A stretch of 64,000 nucleotides of DNA, from contig DEKU01000071.1 of the NCBI GenBank assembly GCA_002354035.1, positions 3,676-67,675 of the forward strand. Direction: 5' to 3'. The DNA comes from Bacteroidales bacterium UBA2714. Its GTDB lineage: Bacteria; Bacteroidota; Bacteroidia; Bacteroidales; P3. The notes beneath the pieces are model-generated. The model did not search any database, was not told the DNA's origin, and was given only the letters and a program-made list of their open reading frames with translations. Both the position numbers and the translations under genes were made by a program. Positions 61,153 to 64,000 of this stretch are shown here, in pieces; position 1 is the first letter of the stretch; each line of letters opens with the position of its first letter.

Positions 61153-62445
61153 TTACTTCTTGATGAACTTGAAGTTTTTGCCGAGGTACTGTGCTTGGTC
61201 GCTGAGGCCTTCTTCGATGCGCATAAGCTGGTTGTATTTGCAGATACGGTCGGTGCGGCTGGCGGAACCTGTCTTGATGAGGCCGGTGTTGAGGGCGACG
61301 ACGAGGTCGGCAATGGTGGTGTCCTCGGTTTCGCCGGAGCGATGGGAGATGATGGAGGTGTAGCCGTTGCGGGTGGCAAGGCTGACGGCATCGATGGTCT
61401 CGGAGAGGGTGCCGATCTGGTTGAGCTTGACGAGGATGGAGTTGGCCACTTTGCGGTCGAGACCCATCTGGAGACGCTCAACGTTGGTGACGAAAAGGTC
61501 GTCGCCAACAAGCTGGCAGCGGTCGCCGATGGCGTCGGTGAGGAGTTTCCAGCCGTCCCAGTCGTCTTCAGCCATGCCGTCTTCGATGGAGATGACGGGG
61601 TATTGGTCAACCCAGCGTTTCCAGAAGTCGACCATCTCGGTGGCTGTGTATTTCTCGCCAGTGGACCAGCGCATCTCGTAGAGGCCGGTTTCGGCATTGT
61701 AGTATTCGGATGCAGCGGCATCAAGTCCGATGAAGATGTCCTCGCCCGGACGGTAGCCAGCCTTTTCGATGGCTTGGCAGACGACCTGGATGGCTTCGTC
61801 GTTGGAGGCCAGGTTGGGGGCAAAGCCGCCCTCGTCGCCTACGTTGGTGGACATGTTGCGGGCTTTGAGGACAGTGCGGAGGTTGTGGAACACCTCGGCA
61901 CCCATGCGGAGAGCCTCGGTGAAGGTGGGGGCTCCGACGGGCATGATCATGAACTCTTGGAAGTCGATGCTGTTGTCGGCATGTGAGCCACCGTTGAGGA
62001 TGTTCATCATGGGGACGGGCAGCATGTAGCTTCCGCAACCGCCAAGGTAGCGGTAGAGTTGCTGGCCGGACTCCATGGCTGCCGCTTTGGCACAGGCCAG
62101 GGAGACACCAAGGATGGCATTGGCACCGAGACGGCCTTTGTTGGGGGTGCCATCGAGTTCGATCATCTTTTGGTCGATGGCGCGCTGCTCTTCGACATAC
62201 ATGCCGCGGAGCTCTTCGTTGAGGACGTTGTTGACGTTGTTGACGGCCTGCAGAACGCCTTTGCCAAGGTAGACGGACTTGTCGCCGTCACGGAGTTCGC
62301 AGGCTTCGTGGACACCGGTGGAGGCTCCGGAGGGGACGGCTGCGCGGCCCATGGCGCCCTGTTCGGTAAATACTTCGACTTCGACTGTGGGGTTGCCGCG
62401 AGAGTCGAGGATCTGGCGGCCCCGGATTGCTATAATCTGTGACAT
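61153..62445 (-). CDS. eno: Enolase
   Basis: A 430-residue glycolytic enzyme converting 2-phosphoglycerate to phosphoenolpyruvate. Landmarks are the N-terminal GRQILDSRGNPTVEVEVFTE, GASTGVHEACELRDGD, NILNGGSHADNSIDFQEFMI, the metal ligands DEGGFAPN region and SIEDGMAEDDWDGWK, the catalytic Lys segment (ANSILVKLNQIGTLSET) and SHRSGETEDTTIADL. Length is standard. It follows rplQ with a terminator between, and the rpoA-rplQ-eno order is typical for the order Bacteroidales, from memory. Confidence 0.97.
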   Translation of the reverse strand: MSQIIAIRGRQILDSRGNPTVEVEVFTEQGAMGRAAVPSGASTGVHEACELRDGDKSVYLGKGVLQAVNNVNNVLNEELRGMYVEEQRAIDQKMIELDGTPNKGRLGANAILGVSLACAKAAAMESGQQLYRYLGGCGSYMLPVPMMNILNGGSHADNSIDFQEFMIMPVGAPTFTEALRMGAEVFHNLRTVLKARNMSTNVGDEGGFAPNLASNDEAIQVVCQAIEKAGYRPGEDIFIGLDAAASEYYNAETGLYEMRWSTGEKYTATEMVDFWKRWVDQYPVISIEDGMAEDDWDGWKLLTDAIGDRCQLVGDDLFVTNVERLQMGLDRKVANSILVKLNQIGTLSETIDAVSLATRNGYTSIISHRSGETEDTTIADLVVALNTGLIKTGSASRTDRICKYNQLMRIEEGLSDQAQYLGKNFKFIKK

Positions 62446-62537
62446 AGATTGATTTGTATTTAATATAAAAGGTTGTTTGCGTTGTTTGTTGGGGTGGACA
62501 CCCGTTTGCCGGGGTCACGGCGCGGGGATGCCGCAAG

Positions 62538-62579
62538 AAAAAAGGAATGCAGAGAGTATTGTCACCCCGCATTCCTTTT
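62538..62579 (-). terminator. Terminator after rplQ
   Basis: On the minus strand AAAAGGAATGC pairs with GCATTCCTTTT around a loop of about 18 bases, followed by TT. It is well placed to stop the ribosomal operon before eno. Confidence 0.75.
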
Positions 62580-62602
62580 GTTATTGTGTTACCCTAAGTG
62601 TC

Positions 62603-63094
62603 TTATTCAGCCTTGGGGGTTTCTTCGACTGCGGGAGCTTCGGCTACGGCAGGAGCTTCGGCAGTTTCAGCTTTCTTGGCACGGCTACGACGAGTGGACT
62701 TAGCTTTCTTCTCGGTGAGGGGTTTCAGCATGTTCTCGTTGTAGTCGACGAGCTCGATGATGGCCATGGCGGAGTTGTCACCGTGGCGGATGCCGGTCTT
62801 CAGGATGCGGGTGTATCCACCAGGACGGTTAGCGACTTTCTGCGAGATTTCGCGGAAAAGCTCGTTGACGGCCTCTTTGCTGTGGAGGTAGCTGAAGACA
62901 ACACGGCGGTTGTTGGTGGTGTCTTCTTTGGAGCGATTGATAAGAGGCTCGACATATACTCGGAGTGCCTTGGCTTTAGCCAGCGTGGTCTCGATTCTCT
63001 TCTCCATGATGAGAGAGGTGGCCATGTTGGAGAGCATAGCAACGCGATGTGCGTGGGTTCTTGACAGATGATTTATTTTACAACCGTGTCTCAT
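62603..63094 (-). CDS. rplQ: 50S ribosomal protein L17
   Basis: A 163-residue protein with the L17 core (MRHGCKINHLSRTHAHRVAM, LITKRIETTLAKAKALRVYV-like region, INRSKEDTTNNRRVVFSYLH) up to about residue 120 and an Ala/Glu/Lys-rich tail of about 40 residues (KKAKSTRRSRAKKAETAEAP), longer than in E. coli but usual in this phylum. Six bases separate it from rpoA, with which it is cotranscribed. Confidence 0.96.
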   Translation of the reverse strand: MRHGCKINHLSRTHAHRVAMLSNMATSLIMEKRIETTLAKAKALRVYVEPLINRSKEDTTNNRRVVFSYLHSKEAVNELFREISQKVANRPGGYTRILKTGIRHGDNSAMAIIELVDYNENMLKPLTEKKAKSTRRSRAKKAETAEAPAVAEAPAVEETPKAE

Positions 63095-63100
63095 TTCTAT

Positions 63101-64000
63101 TTATTCTTTATCTAATTTAAACTTACTAATATTCATACCGAATTCGAGGTTCTTTGAAGCTACGAGGTTCTCAAGCTCGGTGAGCGATTTCTTGCCGAAG
63201 TTTCTGAACTTCAGAAGGTCGGCCTTGTTGAAGGAGACCAAATCGCCCAAGGTCTCGACCTCGGCAGCCTTGAGGCAGTTGAGGGCACGGACGGAGAGGT
63301 CCATGTCGACCAACTTGGTCTTGAGGAGCTGACGAGTGTAGACGGTGCTTTCGTCGAACTCTTCCTGCACGGGCTTGGGTTCGGCTTCGAGGGTGATGCG
63401 CTCGTCGCTGAAAAGCATGAAGTGCTGGATGAGGATAGTGGCGGCTTCTTTTAAGGCCTCTTTCGGATGGATGGAACCGTCGGTTTGGATGTCGAAGGTC
63501 AGTTTTTCGTAGTCGGTACGCTGTTCAACGCGGTAGTCGGAGACTTCGTATTTGACGTTCTTGATAGGCGTATGAATAGAGTCGACAGCGATAACTCCAA
63601 TCGGGTCGCCCGGCTTTTTGTTTTCGTCGGCGGGGACGTAGCCACGGCCTTTCTCGATGGTGAGTTCGATTTTCAGTTCGGTGGTTGTCTCCATGTGGCA
63701 GATTTCAAGCTCAGGGTTGAGGACTTGAAAGCCGTTGAGGTGGCTGTTGAGGTCGCCGGCTTTGAAGACGGGCTGGCCTACAACTACAAAGGAGACTTTC
63801 TCCGACTCGAAGTCTTCGATTTGGCGACGAAAACGGATTTGCTTCAGCTTAAGGATGATGTCGGTCATATCCTCAACAACACCAGGCAGGGAGGAGAACT
63901 CATGGTCGACACCTTCAATGCGCACGGAGGTGATTGCAAAGCCTTCGAGAGAAGAGAGCAGGACACGACGCAGCGCATTGCCGATGGTGATGCCATAGCC
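63101..64000 (-). CDS. rpoA: DNA-directed RNA polymerase subunit alpha (5' end cut by window)
   Basis: The frame is open to the window end, giving 300 codons including the stop. Present are the alpha-NTD core (GYGITIGNALRRVLLSSLEG at the edge), IEGVDHEFSSLPGVVEDMTD, TIEKGRGYVPADENK and the dimerisation region. The alpha-CTD carries VRALNCLKAAEVETLGDLVS and FRNFGKKSLTELENLVASKN, the determinants for DNA and activator contact. Roughly the first 30 residues lie beyond base 64000. It is followed by rplQ. Confidence 0.97.
   Translation of the reverse strand, partial: GYGITIGNALRRVLLSSLEGFAITSVRIEGVDHEFSSLPGVVEDMTDIILKLKQIRFRRQIEDFESEKVSFVVVGQPVFKAGDLNSHLNGFQVLNPELEICHMETTTELKIELTIEKGRGYVPADENKKPGDPIGVIAVDSIHTPIKNVKYEVSDYRVEQRTDYEKLTFDIQTDGSIHPKEALKEAATILIQHFMLFSDERITLEAEPKPVQEEFDESTVYTRQLLKTKLVDMDLSVRALNCLKAAEVETLGDLVSFNKADLLKFRNFGKKSLTELENLVASKNLEFGMNISKFKLDKE

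Noticed and set aside
1..64000. CRISPR arrays, rRNA genes, integrases and phage genes
   Set aside because: No repeat-spacer periodicity, no rRNA-like conserved blocks, and no integrase or phage structural protein was recognised anywhere in the window.

Overview
The window is a chromosomal segment from a member of the Bacteroidota, most likely the order Bacteroidales. Several independent signs agree: promoters of the TAnnTTTG (-7) type typical of this phylum, a large secreted protein with a type IX secretion (T9SS) type A C-terminal sorting domain, a PorE-like OmpA protein, a fimbrillin/BspA-like lipoprotein, a DUF1343/NamZ muramidase, and an rpoA-rplQ-eno order that is, from memory, usual in Bacteroidales. 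Housekeeping genes have GC-rich third positions, while a few accessory stretches (about 20.3-21.3 kb, 22.4-23.5 kb and 23.9-25.1 kb) are visibly richer in A and T. Family or genus cannot be fixed from the sequence alone.

Layout. 1-1.8 kb: 3' part of a secreted M1 aminopeptidase (minus). 1.9-9.8 kb: a plus-strand run starting with an SPFH protein, a tiny membrane protein, a ribbon-helix-helix protein and a thioredoxin-like protein, then three paralogous membrane proteins, a membrane acyltransferase, an ABC-2 exporter and, after a terminator, a CPBP membrane protease. 9.9-13.1 kb: small lipoprotein, SprT-like protein and carbonic anhydrase, convergent with thiL-pcm. 13.4-19.9 kb: lipoprotein, a candidate structured RNA (copy A) and the rimP-nusA-infB translation/transcription operon. 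19.9-25.1 kb: accessory zone with an S23 four-helix-bundle gene between inverted repeats, tRNA-Arg(CCT), a second copy (B) of the candidate RNA, a 59-residue peptide gene, a fimbrillin-BspA lipoprotein, a cluster of hairpins and palindromes, and an AAA/DUF4143 ATPase.

25.1-38 kb: AlkD-like protein, mrdA-rodA (cell elongation), clpX, nitroreductase, queD, a Rieske-like lipoprotein and an M28 peptidase, efp, a thioredoxin-like protein, manA, a frameshifted small gene and an outer-membrane barrel. 38.6-44.9 kb (minus): clpP, dut, namZ, a 920-residue TPR/PD40/CRD/OmpA protein with a C-terminal retropepsin-like domain, and miaA. 45.4-52.7 kb (plus): a 1718-residue T9SS adhesin, an M23/LysM envelope hydrolase and trmD. 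52.8-64 kb (minus): a membrane protein, lepA, an ECF sigma factor operon (sigma, anti-sigma-like protein, secreted protein, TonB-receptor-like barrel), a lipoprotein, eno, rplQ and rpoA (cut by the window end).

The most interesting item is a pair of about 290-nt non-coding copies at 14.15-14.44 and 21.00-21.28 kb. Each starts at a Bacteroidota-type -7 box, the two share scattered conserved blocks, and they appear to conserve a long helix whose inner half differs in sequence but keeps pairing, plus an interlocking second helix (possible pseudoknot). I do not recognise it as a known RNA family. Other notable items are the degenerate retropepsin-like tail on the PorE-like protein, twin 20-bp palindromes 32 bp apart upstream of the AAA ATPase, and a Rieske-like protein in which the second histidine ligand is replaced by cysteine.
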